Of a stretch of 64,000 nucleotides of DNA, positions 41,633 through 50,612 are shown piece after piece (positions within the stretch are counted from its first letter, which is position 1; each line of letters begins with the position of its first letter). Source of the DNA: Sediminibacterium magnilacihabitans (GTDB taxonomy: Bacteria > Bacteroidota > Bacteroidia > Chitinophagales > Chitinophagaceae). The notes below the pieces were generated by a model. The model did not search any database, was not told the origin of the DNA, and saw only the letters and a list, made by a program, of their open reading frames with translations. Both the position numbers and the translations under genes were made by a program. Where the stretch lies: NCBI GenBank assembly GCA_002973575.1, contig PVEQ01000007.1:1-64000 (forward strand), given 5' to 3'.

Positions 41633-42784
41633 ATGCAACCCCTCATTCACTCGAAGCTGCACAATGTAGGCACTACTATTTTTACGGTCATGAGCCAGCT
41701 GGCTGCAGAACATGGAGCAGTGAACCTGGGCCAGGGATTTCCCGACTTTCCCATGAGCGATGAACTGGTTTCACTTGTTGATAAAGCCATGCGCAACGGA
41801 TGGAACCAGTACACGCATATGAACGGACTGCCCCTGCTGCGTGAAAGGCTGGCAGCCAAAGCTGCGCAACTATACGGTGCTGCCATAGACCCTGACGCGC
41901 AAATAACGATAACACCTGGTGGCACTTATGCTATTTATACAGCGCTCACCACTGTATTACAACCAGGTGATGAAGTGATCGTTTTTGAACCCGCCTATGA
42001 TAGTTATATTCCCAATATTGAAATCAATGGCGCCAAACCGGTATTGATACCACTGCGATATCCCGGTTATTCGATTCCATGGGATGAAGTTCGTTCCAAA
42101 ATCAGTGGTAGAACCAGGATGATCATGATCAATTCGCCACATAACCCTACCGGTAGCGTATTGCGTGAAGAAGATATGCGGCAGTTACAGGAAATTGTTG
42201 AAGGAACCCATATCATTGTGTTAAGCGATGAAGTGTATGAGCACTTGATATTCGATGGTATCGCCCACCAGTCGGTCTTGCGTTACCCCGCTTTGCTGGA
42301 GAGAAGCTTTGTATGTTTTTCTTTTGGCAAAACCTATCATTGCACCGGTTGGAAAATGGGTTATTGCATCAGCGCCCCCAGCCTGATGCAAGAGTTTAGA
42401 AAAGTGCATCAATTCAATTGTTTCAGTTGCGATACATCCAAGCAGGTAGCATTAGCCGAATACATCACGCATGAAGACGCGTATCTTTCACTGAGTGACT
42501 TCATGCAACAAAAACGCGATTATTTCCGGAAACTGATGGAAGCAACACCATTCAGGTGCATTCCTTCGCACGGCAGTTATTTTGAATGCTATGGCTACGG
42601 TCATTTCAGTAATGAAACCGATAAAGAGCTGGCCATCAGGTTAACACGCGAATATGGCATTGCTACCATCCCCGTGTCGGCCTTTTATAAAGAAGGCAAA
42701 GATGATAAAGTGCTGCGCTTTTGTTTTGCGAAAAAAGAACAGACATTAGAAAAAGCAGTAGAGAAGCTGGTTCACCTGTGTTAA
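41633..42784 (+). CDS. Class I/II pyridoxal-phosphate aminotransferase
   Basis: A 383-residue fold-type I aminotransferase. NLGQGFPDFP near the N-terminus, INSPHNPTGSVL, LSDEVYEHL and the Schiff-base lysine in SFGKTYHCTGWKMGYC fit the methionine/kynurenine aminotransferase (YbdL-like) group that transaminates 2-oxo-4-methylthiobutyrate and aromatic acids. The ATG at 41633 (MQPLIHSKL) is favoured over an in-frame codon at 41609. The 157 bases before it show no clear element. Confidence 0.9.
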   Translation: MQPLIHSKLHNVGTTIFTVMSQLAAEHGAVNLGQGFPDFPMSDELVSLVDKAMRNGWNQYTHMNGLPLLRERLAAKAAQLYGAAIDPDAQITITPGGTYAIYTALTTVLQPGDEVIVFEPAYDSYIPNIEINGAKPVLIPLRYPGYSIPWDEVRSKISGRTRMIMINSPHNPTGSVLREEDMRQLQEIVEGTHIIVLSDEVYEHLIFDGIAHQSVLRYPALLERSFVCFSFGKTYHCTGWKMGYCISAPSLMQEFRKVHQFNCFSCDTSKQVALAEYITHEDAYLSLSDFMQQKRDYFRKLMEATPFRCIPSHGSYFECYGYGHFSNETDKELAIRLTREYGIATIPVSAFYKEGKDDKVLRFCFAKKEQTLEKAVEKLVHLC

Positions 42785-42830
42785 TAAAAAGGCCGCCAGG
42801 CTTGTGTCTTCACAAACGTTGGCGGCCGGT
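42785..42830. terminator. Bidirectional terminator between aminotransferase and RND operon
   Basis: GGCCGCCA (42791-42798) pairs with TGGCGGCC (42820-42827), and inside it TTGTG (42802-42806) pairs with CACAA (42811-42815). The A run at 42786-42790 gives a T run on the minus strand, so it is strongest for the RND operon. Confidence 0.85.
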
Positions 42831-42851
42831 TGATTATTAACCAAAACTATG

Positions 42852-45800
42852 TTAGAACCAGCTGCCGGTAAAAGCAGCGTTGACATTCTTATCGTTCTTC
42901 AATCTTATTTCTCTTTTTTTCCTGGCGATACGGTGCCTGATGAGCGCCACTACCATCAGCAACAGGAATATGATGGTGAGCGGCGGAATACCCATGAAGC
43001 TGATCCATTTACCACCGAACATGTTACGCATGGGCCTGCGCAGGCGTTCTGCAATAAGGTACATGCTGGGAACGATGAACAGGGTCATGAAGAAGGCGAA
43101 GGCGAGACCGAATATGATGGTCCAGCTCAACGGCTTCCAGAATACCACATTATCACCTCCGAAGAAGATATGCGGATTGAGTTCGGAAAACAGCGTGATG
43201 AAGTTGATGTTGAAGCCTGTGGCGATGGGAATGAATCCGAGTATCGCCGCCAGCGCGGTCAATAATACCGGAATAATACGTGTTTTACCTGCCTGTATCA
43301 CTGCTTCCTTGGTTTTGATACCGCGGGAGCGCAACTCATCGGCGAATTCAATCACCAGGATACCGTTCTTCACCACAATACCTGCGAGACCAACAATACC
43401 CAGCCCTGTCATCAATATCGATACCTCCATTCCGGTGATGGTGAAGCCAATGAATACACCGATCACACTGAAAATGATCTCGGTGAGGATGATCACCGGT
43501 TTGCTTACACTGTTGAACTGCAATACCAGTACCAGCAAGATCAGTCCGAGTGCAATGGCCAGCGCTTTACCCAGGAATGCTCCTGTTTCGGCCTGTTGTT
43601 CACCTTCACCTGTTTGTTTGATGGTTACATTATCGGGCTTCTTATTGAAATTGGCAATATGTTTGGCCAGTACCTGGTTCACAGCCGTTGCATTGTAACC
43701 TTTCGTGGTCAATACATTCGAACGCAAAGTGATCAGGCGTTTCTGGTTCTTGCGTTTCACGCTTCCAAGGGTAGAAGTGGGTTCTACTTTTACCAATGCA
43801 CCAATCGGAATATTCTTCACTGCACCGCCACTGGCCATATCACGGAATGAAACGCGCATGTTCAGCAGATCAACCAGACTTTTTCTTTGCAGCTCGTTGT
43901 TGCGCAATTGTATTTTATATTCTTCTTTACCTTCTTTGATCTTCGATACTTCTTTTCCGAACAAAGCAGTACGTATCTGTGAACCGATCTGGGCAGAAGA
44001 AACACCTTCGATCAGGGCACGATCACGATCTACGGTAAGCGTGATCTCGGGGTTTTGAAGATCCACATCCATTTTCAATTCTTCCACACCCGGTACCTGT
44101 ATGCTGTCGAGATAATTTTTGAGCGCAGTGGCTGTCTTGATCAGGTCATCAAATTCTTCACTGGCAATTTCAATATTGATGGGAGGATCGGTGGGAGGTC
44201 CGCCTTTCTCCTGGTCAACACTGATCTCGGCGCCGGGAATACCTTTCATCTCTGCGCGGATCTTGTCGAGATAAGGCCGTGTAGAAACGCCATGCCTTTT
44301 CTCAAATTCCACGAATGATACCTGTATCCTTCCCAGTTCGCTGCGTGTACTACGGTCGCCACTGGCAGGGTCGCCCGCACCGATGGCCACGTTGCTGATG
44401 ATACTTTCCACTACGGGGTTTTGTTTGCCGTTATCAACGCCCAATACTTCGTTCACACGTGATTCCAGTATGCGGGTAATGGAGTCGGTATAAGCTACAT
44501 TCGTTCCTACCGGCAATTTCAGGTACACATAGATCTGGTTGGGATCTCCCTGCGGGAAGAAAGTAATAGGAATCCTGCCCGAAGCGATGCTGCCGGAGAA
44601 TGCAAAGAAGGAGACAAAGAACAATGCAATGGTTCCTAATAAAAGGTGCACGGGTCTCCATCCTTTCAGGGCCCAGCGAAGCAAACGTTCATAGTGATTC
44701 ATGATCCAGGGCAGGGCTCTGTTCTGGAATGAGTGGATGGCTTTGTCGAGCACGAAACGGTTTAAGATAACGAGCAGCATGAAGAAGATGAGCAGGTTGC
44801 CCCAGAAAGGAACGCCGGCCAAATCCAGCAGCAAGCCTATGCCAATGGCAATCCAGAAACCTTTCTTTTTAAAGATGGCGCCTGGCGCTTCCTTGCTCTC
44901 ATCATCGGCATGGGCCATGAAGTCTACAGCGAATACCGGGTTCATGATGAATGCTACCACCAATGAAGCGGCCAGCGTGAATATGAGCATGGTGGGTAAG
45001 TACACCATGAACTTACCAATGATACCCGGCCAGAAGAGTAGCGGGAAAAAGGGAGCCAGCGTAGTAAGCGTACCAGCCAATACCGGCACAAATACCTCGC
45101 CCGCAGCCATTCGTGCAGAGGTCGTAATCGGTAGCCTGCCCTTTCCTTCCGTGAAAATACGGTGGGTGTTTTCGATCACCACAATCGCGTCATCCACAAT
45201 GATACCGAGACCGAACAACAAGGCAAAGAGCACAATGAAGTTCAGTGTTACGTGTGTGCCTATGATGAGATCGGCACCCGGTAAGAACACGAAGGCCACG
45301 AACATGCTCAATGGCACCGAGAGCGCTACGAAGAAGGCATTGATGACACCCATGAAGAACATGAGTACAATTAATACCAATACGAAACCGATCACAATAG
45401 AGTTCACCAGGTCGTTGAATGAGATTCTTGTTTTGATACTCATATCACCGGTGATCACTGCTTTGAGATCTTTCGGAAACAGAACACCTTTGGCGCTTTC
45501 CACTACTTTTTTCACACCATCACTGGTTTCAATGAGATTTTCGCCACTGCGTTTAATGATGTTCAGGGTTACCACATTCTTGCCATCGAGACGCGCATAG
45601 CTTTCTTTTTCCTTCGTTGTATCAATTACCCTGGCAATGTCTTTCAGGTAGATGGGAGCACCGCTGGTATTACGAACGATGATCTTCCCGATATCCTGGG
45701 CTGTTTTCAACTGGCCTTTCAACTGCAGGTTGCGCTTCATCTTGCCCACATCCAGCAAACCGCCGGATATATCCATGTTCTCGCGCTGTACGGCAGCATT

Positions 45801-46451
45801 GATATCATCGAAAGTGATACCGGAACTCTGCATGCGGTAATTGTCTACATTGATCTGAAATTCCCTTTCCGGAGCGCCTACGATATCCACGCGGGTGATC
45901 TGCGAAAGGTCTTCCAGCTTGTCTTTCAGGTCATCGGCATATTTTTTCAGACGGGGGAGATCATAGTCGCCACTCAGGTTCACATACATGATGGGCTGCT
46001 CACTGAAGCTTACTTCCAATACGGTAGGCTCTTGTGTAAGATCGTTGGGAAGGTCCTGCTTTGATTTGTCCACCGCATCTTTCACTTTCTGTAACGCCAC
46101 ATCGGTCTTTACATCAGTGTCAAATTCAACGATGATGGCAGAATAATCCTGCTGCGATGTACTGGTGAACTTTTTGATCTTGGCTCCTGTGATTCCCTTG
46201 ATTTGTTTTTCGATAGGCCTCGTAACCAGATTTTCGATGTCTTTCGGAGAGTTACCTACATAAATGGTTTGAACATAAATGGTAGGGATCACAATATCCG
46301 GGAACTGTTCTTTGGGCAACGTAACAAACTGGAATATACCTGCAATACTCACGAAGAGCATCATCAGGTAGATCGATGTTTTGTTTTTGATACTCCAGGT
46401 AGTAGGCCCAAACTCCTTGAACTTGTGTTTGATATTTTCTAATACGCTCAT
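42852..46451 (-). CDS. RND efflux transporter permease
   Basis: A 1199-residue resistance-nodulation-division pump with 12 transmembrane helices and two large periplasmic loops; longer than AcrB (1049) mostly through the inter-half linker and C-terminus. Proton-relay acidic residues lie in GIIVDDAIVVIENTHRI, and VPVLAGTLTTLAPFFPLL and GLGIVGLAGIVVKNGILVIEF mark helices 5 and 11. It expels hydrophobic or amphiphilic compounds with the adaptor and TolC encoded upstream. It is last in the operon and ends at a terminator. Confidence 0.95.
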   Translation of the reverse strand: MSVLENIKHKFKEFGPTTWSIKNKTSIYLMMLFVSIAGIFQFVTLPKEQFPDIVIPTIYVQTIYVGNSPKDIENLVTRPIEKQIKGITGAKIKKFTSTSQQDYSAIIVEFDTDVKTDVALQKVKDAVDKSKQDLPNDLTQEPTVLEVSFSEQPIMYVNLSGDYDLPRLKKYADDLKDKLEDLSQITRVDIVGAPEREFQINVDNYRMQSSGITFDDINAAVQRENMDISGGLLDVGKMKRNLQLKGQLKTAQDIGKIIVRNTSGAPIYLKDIARVIDTTKEKESYARLDGKNVVTLNIIKRSGENLIETSDGVKKVVESAKGVLFPKDLKAVITGDMSIKTRISFNDLVNSIVIGFVLVLIVLMFFMGVINAFFVALSVPLSMFVAFVFLPGADLIIGTHVTLNFIVLFALLFGLGIIVDDAIVVIENTHRIFTEGKGRLPITTSARMAAGEVFVPVLAGTLTTLAPFFPLLFWPGIIGKFMVYLPTMLIFTLAASLVVAFIMNPVFAVDFMAHADDESKEAPGAIFKKKGFWIAIGIGLLLDLAGVPFWGNLLIFFMLLVILNRFVLDKAIHSFQNRALPWIMNHYERLLRWALKGWRPVHLLLGTIALFFVSFFAFSGSIASGRIPITFFPQGDPNQIYVYLKLPVGTNVAYTDSITRILESRVNEVLGVDNGKQNPVVESIISNVAIGAGDPASGDRSTRSELGRIQVSFVEFEKRHGVSTRPYLDKIRAEMKGIPGAEISVDQEKGGPPTDPPINIEIASEEFDDLIKTATALKNYLDSIQVPGVEELKMDVDLQNPEITLTVDRDRALIEGVSSAQIGSQIRTALFGKEVSKIKEGKEEYKIQLRNNELQRKSLVDLLNMRVSFRDMASGGAVKNIPIGALVKVEPTSTLGSVKRKNQKRLITLRSNVLTTKGYNATAVNQVLAKHIANFNKKPDNVTIKQTGEGEQQAETGAFLGKALAIALGLILLVLVLQFNSVSKPVIILTEIIFSVIGVFIGFTITGMEVSILMTGLGIVGLAGIVVKNGILVIEFADELRSRGIKTKEAVIQAGKTRIIPVLLTALAAILGFIPIATGFNINFITLFSELNPHIFFGGDNVVFWKPLSWTIIFGLAFAFFMTLFIVPSMYLIAERLRRPMRNMFGGKWISFMGIPPLTIIFLLLMVVALIRHRIARKKREIRLKNDKNVNAAFTGSWF

Positions 46452-46484
46452 ATAAATAGTTTGGTATTGGTCTTAGACAGTGGG

Positions 46485-47687
46485 TTATTTGTTTTCCGTT
46501 GTGATGAGCTGACCTTCATACAGGCTCTGGAAACCATCAGTAACGATCAGGTCTCCTGTTTGCAGTCCTGATTTGATTTCCATTTTATCGCCATAGAATT
46601 CACCAATTACTACCGGTCTTTTGTGAGCGATCATTTTGCCATTTTCTTTAACAGCCACCATTACGTATTTGCCTTTATCGTCCGATTGGATGGTATTGAC
46701 AGGAGCGGTGATGGATTGTGGTTTGGTGTAATCCTGTATCTGCACAAGCGCCACCTGGTTGGGATGGAACGCAGCATCGGAAGGTATCCTGGCTTCTGCA
46801 AAGAAACTCCTGTTGGTAAGGTCGATGAGTTTACCGGCCACACTGATTTTGGCATCGAGCGTGCGATTGATATCTGGCAGGTTTACTTTTACTTTAGTGC
46901 CTACAGCTACTTTGCCAAGATAGTTTTCCGGTACCTCTGTGGTTACTTTCAGGTCGGATGTGTTCACGATCTTTATTTGCGGACTGGTACCGGCAATACC
47001 TGCAAAGGTTTCACCCACGCGGATGTTCACATCTTCAGCCACACCATTCACATCGCTGTAAATAGAAGTATAATTCAGTTGCTCTTTGGCGATCTTGATT
47101 TGTTCATCGCTGGCTTTCATCTGGCTCTCCACATTGTCAACATTGTTCTTAGCAGTGATGAGTTGTACTTCAGTACCGATGTTCTGGTCCCAAAGGTTTT
47201 TCTGCTTCTGGTACAAGTTCTTCAGGTAAGCCAGTTGTGTTTTGAGTGTCTCCTGGTTCTGCTGTGCTGCGGCCAGGCTCTGGCGAGGGATGGCGTCTTC
47301 GAGTTTCAGCAGCAGCTGGCCTTTCCTCACCACGTCGCCTTTTTTCACATACACCGCTTTCACTACACCGGGCGCGCCTTTAGGAGCCACATAAGAAATA
47401 TTCACCGCTTCAACCCTTCCCTGTAGGTCAATATAATGCACAAAGGTTTCGGGCTGGATGGCAGCAATGGTTACCAGTTTGGCCTTTTCTTCTTTGGCTG
47501 CGGCGGGATCGGTTTTGGCGAGTTCTTTTTCCAGTGTTTCAATTTGAGCATTGATACCGGCCTGCTGTTTTTTGAGTTCGGCCAGTTTTGCCTGTTTTTC
47601 ACTGGTTGCATTGTTGTCTGACTTGGCTCCGCAAGATGCCAGGGTAATAGCGGTTGCCATGAGCGCCAGTTGTGCTATCTTTTGCAT
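46485..47687 (-). CDS. RND efflux periplasmic adaptor (lipoprotein)
   Basis: A 400-residue membrane fusion protein. The signal peptide ends in a lipobox (ITLASC), so it is a lipoprotein. A coiled coil (about 28-62, QAKLAELKKQQAGINAQIE) precedes a biotinyl/lipoyl-like domain (GAPGVVKAVYVKKGDVVRKGQLLLKLE) with an alpha-hairpin, then beta-barrel and membrane-proximal domains. It bridges the pump and the TolC protein. It lies between the tolC and permease genes. Confidence 0.95.
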   Translation of the reverse strand: MQKIAQLALMATAITLASCGAKSDNNATSEKQAKLAELKKQQAGINAQIETLEKELAKTDPAAAKEEKAKLVTIAAIQPETFVHYIDLQGRVEAVNISYVAPKGAPGVVKAVYVKKGDVVRKGQLLLKLEDAIPRQSLAAAQQNQETLKTQLAYLKNLYQKQKNLWDQNIGTEVQLITAKNNVDNVESQMKASDEQIKIAKEQLNYTSIYSDVNGVAEDVNIRVGETFAGIAGTSPQIKIVNTSDLKVTTEVPENYLGKVAVGTKVKVNLPDINRTLDAKISVAGKLIDLTNRSFFAEARIPSDAAFHPNQVALVQIQDYTKPQSITAPVNTIQSDDKGKYVMVAVKENGKMIAHKRPVVIGEFYGDKMEIKSGLQTGDLIVTDGFQSLYEGQLITTENK

Positions 47688-47712
47688 ATACTCGGTTTTA
47701 GGTTGGTAGTGA

Positions 47713-49059
47713 TTATAATTTTCCTATTGCTTTCAGGTAATCCACCTTCGCAATGATGGCGGTATACAAAGCGTTGATATAATTGGTTTGAGCAGTAACG
47801 AGATCTGTTTGGGCAGAAGTGATTTCTGTATTCGAGCCCGAACCTATTTCGTATTTCTTTTTGGTCTGGTTGTACACATCTTCTGCCAGGTCCATGTTCT
47901 TCTTCTGGTAATTCATGGTGGAGATGGCAGAACGGAAATTGATCCTGGCCTGCGCTACTTCATTGTCGATAGACAATTGCAGGTTATCGATCTGGTTATT
48001 GGTTTGCGTTAGCTCCATCCTGGATTTTTTGATCCTGGAATCTTTGGCAAAACCATCGAAAATAGGAATGGAGATATTCAGTCCCACATACGAAGTGGTG
48101 AACCAGTCGCCTTTCCCAAAAAAGTCGAATTCATTGCGCTGGGCATTTTTGCTGTAAGCGCCGGTCAATGAAAGCGTGGGGAAATAGCTGAGTTTGTAAC
48201 GCTTGATGTTGAACTCGTTCAGTTTCTTGGCCAGTTGCAGGTATTGAAATTCTTTTCTGTCGGAGTATTGGTAGCTGCTGTCATTCGTAAAATCTTCCTT
48301 AATCTGGTCATCTGTGATTTTGTCGGTTAGCACAAGACTGTCTTTGATGGGCATGCCCATAAGCGTTTTCAACCCCAGGTAACCAATATCGATATTGTTG
48401 AGCGCCTTGGTTTTTTCAGTTTGCAGATTGGCAACCTGCACGGCGATCTTGTCGAGATCCAGTTTTTCTGCAAAACCGTTTTTATACAACTCGCGTGTAT
48501 CATGATCCAGTTTGTTCAACCGGTTGATATTGGCATCGAGCAGCGCGATCTGTGTTTTGCTTACAACGAGCTGGTAGTATATTTTGTAAATATTGGTCTT
48601 GATGGCTTCCTCGGTTACTTCCGCAGATTTTTTTCGCCATTCCAGGGAAGTGGCCCTTGCCTGCAGACCAATGAATACCTGTCCGTCGAACAACAACTGC
48701 TGCAGCTGTATGCTGGCGGTGGAATTGTATTTGGTACCGAACTGAACCGGGATATAGGTTCCGCGCGGTTGGCCGAACACTTCTCCTGGCAACAGTGAAG
48801 TAGGGATCTTCAGGTAATCCGTTGCTCCGATCGATCCTGTTACGCTGGGCAGCGCTGCAGAAGTAATATCCCTGTTGCTCTGCTGCTGGATGCTGATGTC
48901 GAGCAGGGCGTTCTTTACCTGTACATTATTCTTGTGTGCATATTCCACAGCCTGCTGAATGGAAAGTTCATGTATGGCCCCAGGTGCTTGTGCAAAACCC
49001 GTGCTGCTGAACAATGCCAGACAAAACAGCCAAATGGTTGTTGATCCTCTTTTACTCAT
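47713..49059 (-). CDS. TolC family outer-membrane protein of the RND operon
   Basis: A 448-residue outer-membrane factor with signal peptide (LFCLALFSSTGFAQA). The TolC repeat is seen as LSIQQAVEYAHKNNVQVKNALLDI and KKKYEIGSGSNTEITSAQTDLVTAQTNYINALYTAIIAKVDY. It forms the outer channel of the tripartite pump. Its start overlaps the end of the tetR gene by 8 bases, indicating translational coupling. Confidence 0.94.
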   Translation of the reverse strand: MSKRGSTTIWLFCLALFSSTGFAQAPGAIHELSIQQAVEYAHKNNVQVKNALLDISIQQQSNRDITSAALPSVTGSIGATDYLKIPTSLLPGEVFGQPRGTYIPVQFGTKYNSTASIQLQQLLFDGQVFIGLQARATSLEWRKKSAEVTEEAIKTNIYKIYYQLVVSKTQIALLDANINRLNKLDHDTRELYKNGFAEKLDLDKIAVQVANLQTEKTKALNNIDIGYLGLKTLMGMPIKDSLVLTDKITDDQIKEDFTNDSSYQYSDRKEFQYLQLAKKLNEFNIKRYKLSYFPTLSLTGAYSKNAQRNEFDFFGKGDWFTTSYVGLNISIPIFDGFAKDSRIKKSRMELTQTNNQIDNLQLSIDNEVAQARINFRSAISTMNYQKKNMDLAEDVYNQTKKKYEIGSGSNTEITSAQTDLVTAQTNYINALYTAIIAKVDYLKAIGKL

Positions 49060-49684
49060 AGATTACATTTTTTGTCTTTAATCGTTGTTGCTTGTATTTC
49101 TGGATGAGCTTCAGTCCTTTCGCCGTTACCAGTCCGTATAAAAAATTATCCGTGATCTCTTCCATCACCTGCGGCAATGTATACTTTCCTGGAGAGAACA
49201 ACGCCGGGTTGAACAAAAGGAATGTAGTGGCCAGCCGGTAACGGGTCATGATATCCGTATTGATCTCGGGCCGGTACAACTCATCTCTAATGCCTTTTTC
49301 CAAGTTGCTTTTGATCACATCGTACAGGAAGCGGTTCTTGTGCTCGCTGATTTTCTGAAAAGTCCTGGCATGATATTTTTCAAGATCGAACATTAGCGAT
49401 GGATTCATGCTTTTGAGTAACTCTTGCAGCATTTCAACGGCCAGGAAAATCTCATGAATGGGATTCTCTGATTTCTGGCGGTAAGCGGTACAGTCCTCCC
49501 TGGTCCTGCTGATCTCAATGTCTATCACACTTTCCACCAGCGCATCTTTATCGGCAAAAAACTGGTAAATGGTCTTTTTGCTCATGCCCAGGTGGTTGGC
49601 AATTTCGTCCATGCTTACGCTACGGATACCATAGTGCATAAACAGCTCGTGTGCTTTCAGTACAATTCTTTCTTGTATGTCCAT
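49052..49684 (-). CDS. TetR/AcrR family repressor of the RND operon
   Basis: A 210-residue TetR-type regulator. The N-terminal helix-turn-helix (RIVLKAHELFMHYGIRSVSMDEIANHLGMSKKTIYQFFADKDALV-type, about 4-50) is typical; the C-terminal ligand domain is not diagnostic. It is the first gene of the operon tetR-tolC-adaptor-RND. A 10-base inverted repeat at 49712-49739 covers its promoter, so autorepression is expected. The frame extends to 49819, but that passes through the operator, so ATG 49684 (MDIQERIV) is used. Confidence 0.9.
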   Translation of the reverse strand: MDIQERIVLKAHELFMHYGIRSVSMDEIANHLGMSKKTIYQFFADKDALVESVIDIEISRTREDCTAYRQKSENPIHEIFLAVEMLQELLKSMNPSLMFDLEKYHARTFQKISEHKNRFLYDVIKSNLEKGIRDELYRPEINTDIMTRYRLATTFLLFNPALFSPGKYTLPQVMEEITDNFLYGLVTAKGLKLIQKYKQQRLKTKNVIYE

Positions 49685-49702
49685 GACTCGCATTTCGGGC
49701 TG

Positions 49703-49733
49703 TAAAACTATGGAAACTTTAATCGTTGCTAAA
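49703..49733 (-). promoter_or_regulatory. Promoter of the tetR-RND operon
   Basis: On the minus strand TTTA (49733-49730), 19 bases and TAGTTTTA (49710-49703) approximate the Bacteroidota promoter, 18 bases before the start codon. Confidence 0.5.
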
Positions 49734-49739
49734 GTTTCC
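49712..49739. promoter_or_regulatory. TetR operator, perfect inverted repeat
   Basis: GGAAACTTTA (49712-49721) and TAAAGTTTCC (49730-49739) are perfect 10-base arms with an 8-base spacer, covering the -33 and spacer of the operon promoter. The size and placement are typical of TetR/AcrR operators. Confidence 0.8.
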
Positions 49740-49905
49740 GGCCTTTTTTCCTCATTTTTTGTGTTGAACGGTTGAAAAATAAGATGAACGCAAACTGGGA
49801 GACGTACCAGCTTATCCAATATTGTATTTTAATGGCCGCTTTTTGAAAAGAACGGTTCCGGTGCTATTAAGAAATCTTCTGTAGATTGCATACAAATTGA
49901 ATGCC

Positions 49906-50544
49906 ATGAGCAGGCTGAAACCCAATGTACGCAACTATCTGAAGAAACTTTTGCAGTTGTTTTTACAAGGGTTGATCGTACTGGCGCCGATAGGCATCAC
50001 ATTGTGGGTAGTAGTGGGCCTTTTCAAGCTGGTAGACGGCTTTTTACCCAACCTGGTGAATGCCTTGTTTCCCGATCTGTTAAAAAAAGACATAGCTGGC
50101 AATGTGACCAGTCTGCCTGGCCTGGGTTTTGTGGTGGTAGTGGCCCTGGTATTATTGGTAGGATGGTTGTCATCACTTTTCGTGGTGGGAAGATTGGTAG
50201 CGGTATTGGATACCGTATTGGAAAAAACACCGGGTATCAAATTCATTTATTCGTCGGTGAAAGATTTCCTGGAAGCTTTTGCAGGTAATAAGAAAAAATT
50301 CGACAAAGCCGTTCTGGTGAATGTAGATGCGCCCAATGTATGGCGTATCGGTTTCATGACGCAGCAATCGGCTCGTGAATTCGATCTTGCCGATCATGTA
50401 ACGGTGTATGTGCCGCATTCTTATGCCATATCGGGCATTACGTATATCGTTCCCCGCGATCATATCCGCCTCATCGATAAGGTGAGCGCCGCAGATGCTA
50501 TGAAGTATGCGGTATCGGGTGGTGTAACAGATGTGCATGAATAA
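49906..50544 (+). CDS. DUF502 family membrane protein
   Basis: A 212-residue protein with two transmembrane helices (about 17-40 and 65-90) and a soluble C-terminal part: FLQGLIVLAPIGITLWVV, then PGIKFIYSSVKDFLEAF and HVTVYVPHSYAISGITYIVPRDHI. This matches DUF502, whose function is unclear. An upstream TTG at 49897 is less likely than ATG 49906. A hairpin repeat separates it from serC. Confidence 0.88.
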   Translation: MSRLKPNVRNYLKKLLQLFLQGLIVLAPIGITLWVVVGLFKLVDGFLPNLVNALFPDLLKKDIAGNVTSLPGLGFVVVVALVLLVGWLSSLFVVGRLVAVLDTVLEKTPGIKFIYSSVKDFLEAFAGNKKKFDKAVLVNVDAPNVWRIGFMTQQSAREFDLADHVTVYVPHSYAISGITYIVPRDHIRLIDKVSAADAMKYAVSGGVTDVHE

Positions 50545-50574
50545 TTTTGCTCCGGACTTTAGTCCGGAGCAAAA
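50545..50574. repeat. Perfect palindrome between DUF502 and serC genes
   Basis: TTTTGCTCCGGACT (50545-50558) and AGTCCGGAGCAAAA (50561-50574) are 14-base perfect arms around TT. There is no T run after it on the plus strand, so it is less a terminator than a REP-like palindromic element. Confidence 0.65.
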
Positions 50575-50612
50575 ATGAAGAATATAGTATCTTGCGGCCT
50601 CAAGCAACCGAA

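Noticed and set aside
44701..45600. 299-codon plus-strand open frame inside the RND permease gene
   Set aside because: It is antisense to a clear RND transporter, has a Ser/Thr/Met/Lys-rich composition unlike a real protein, and no promoter.
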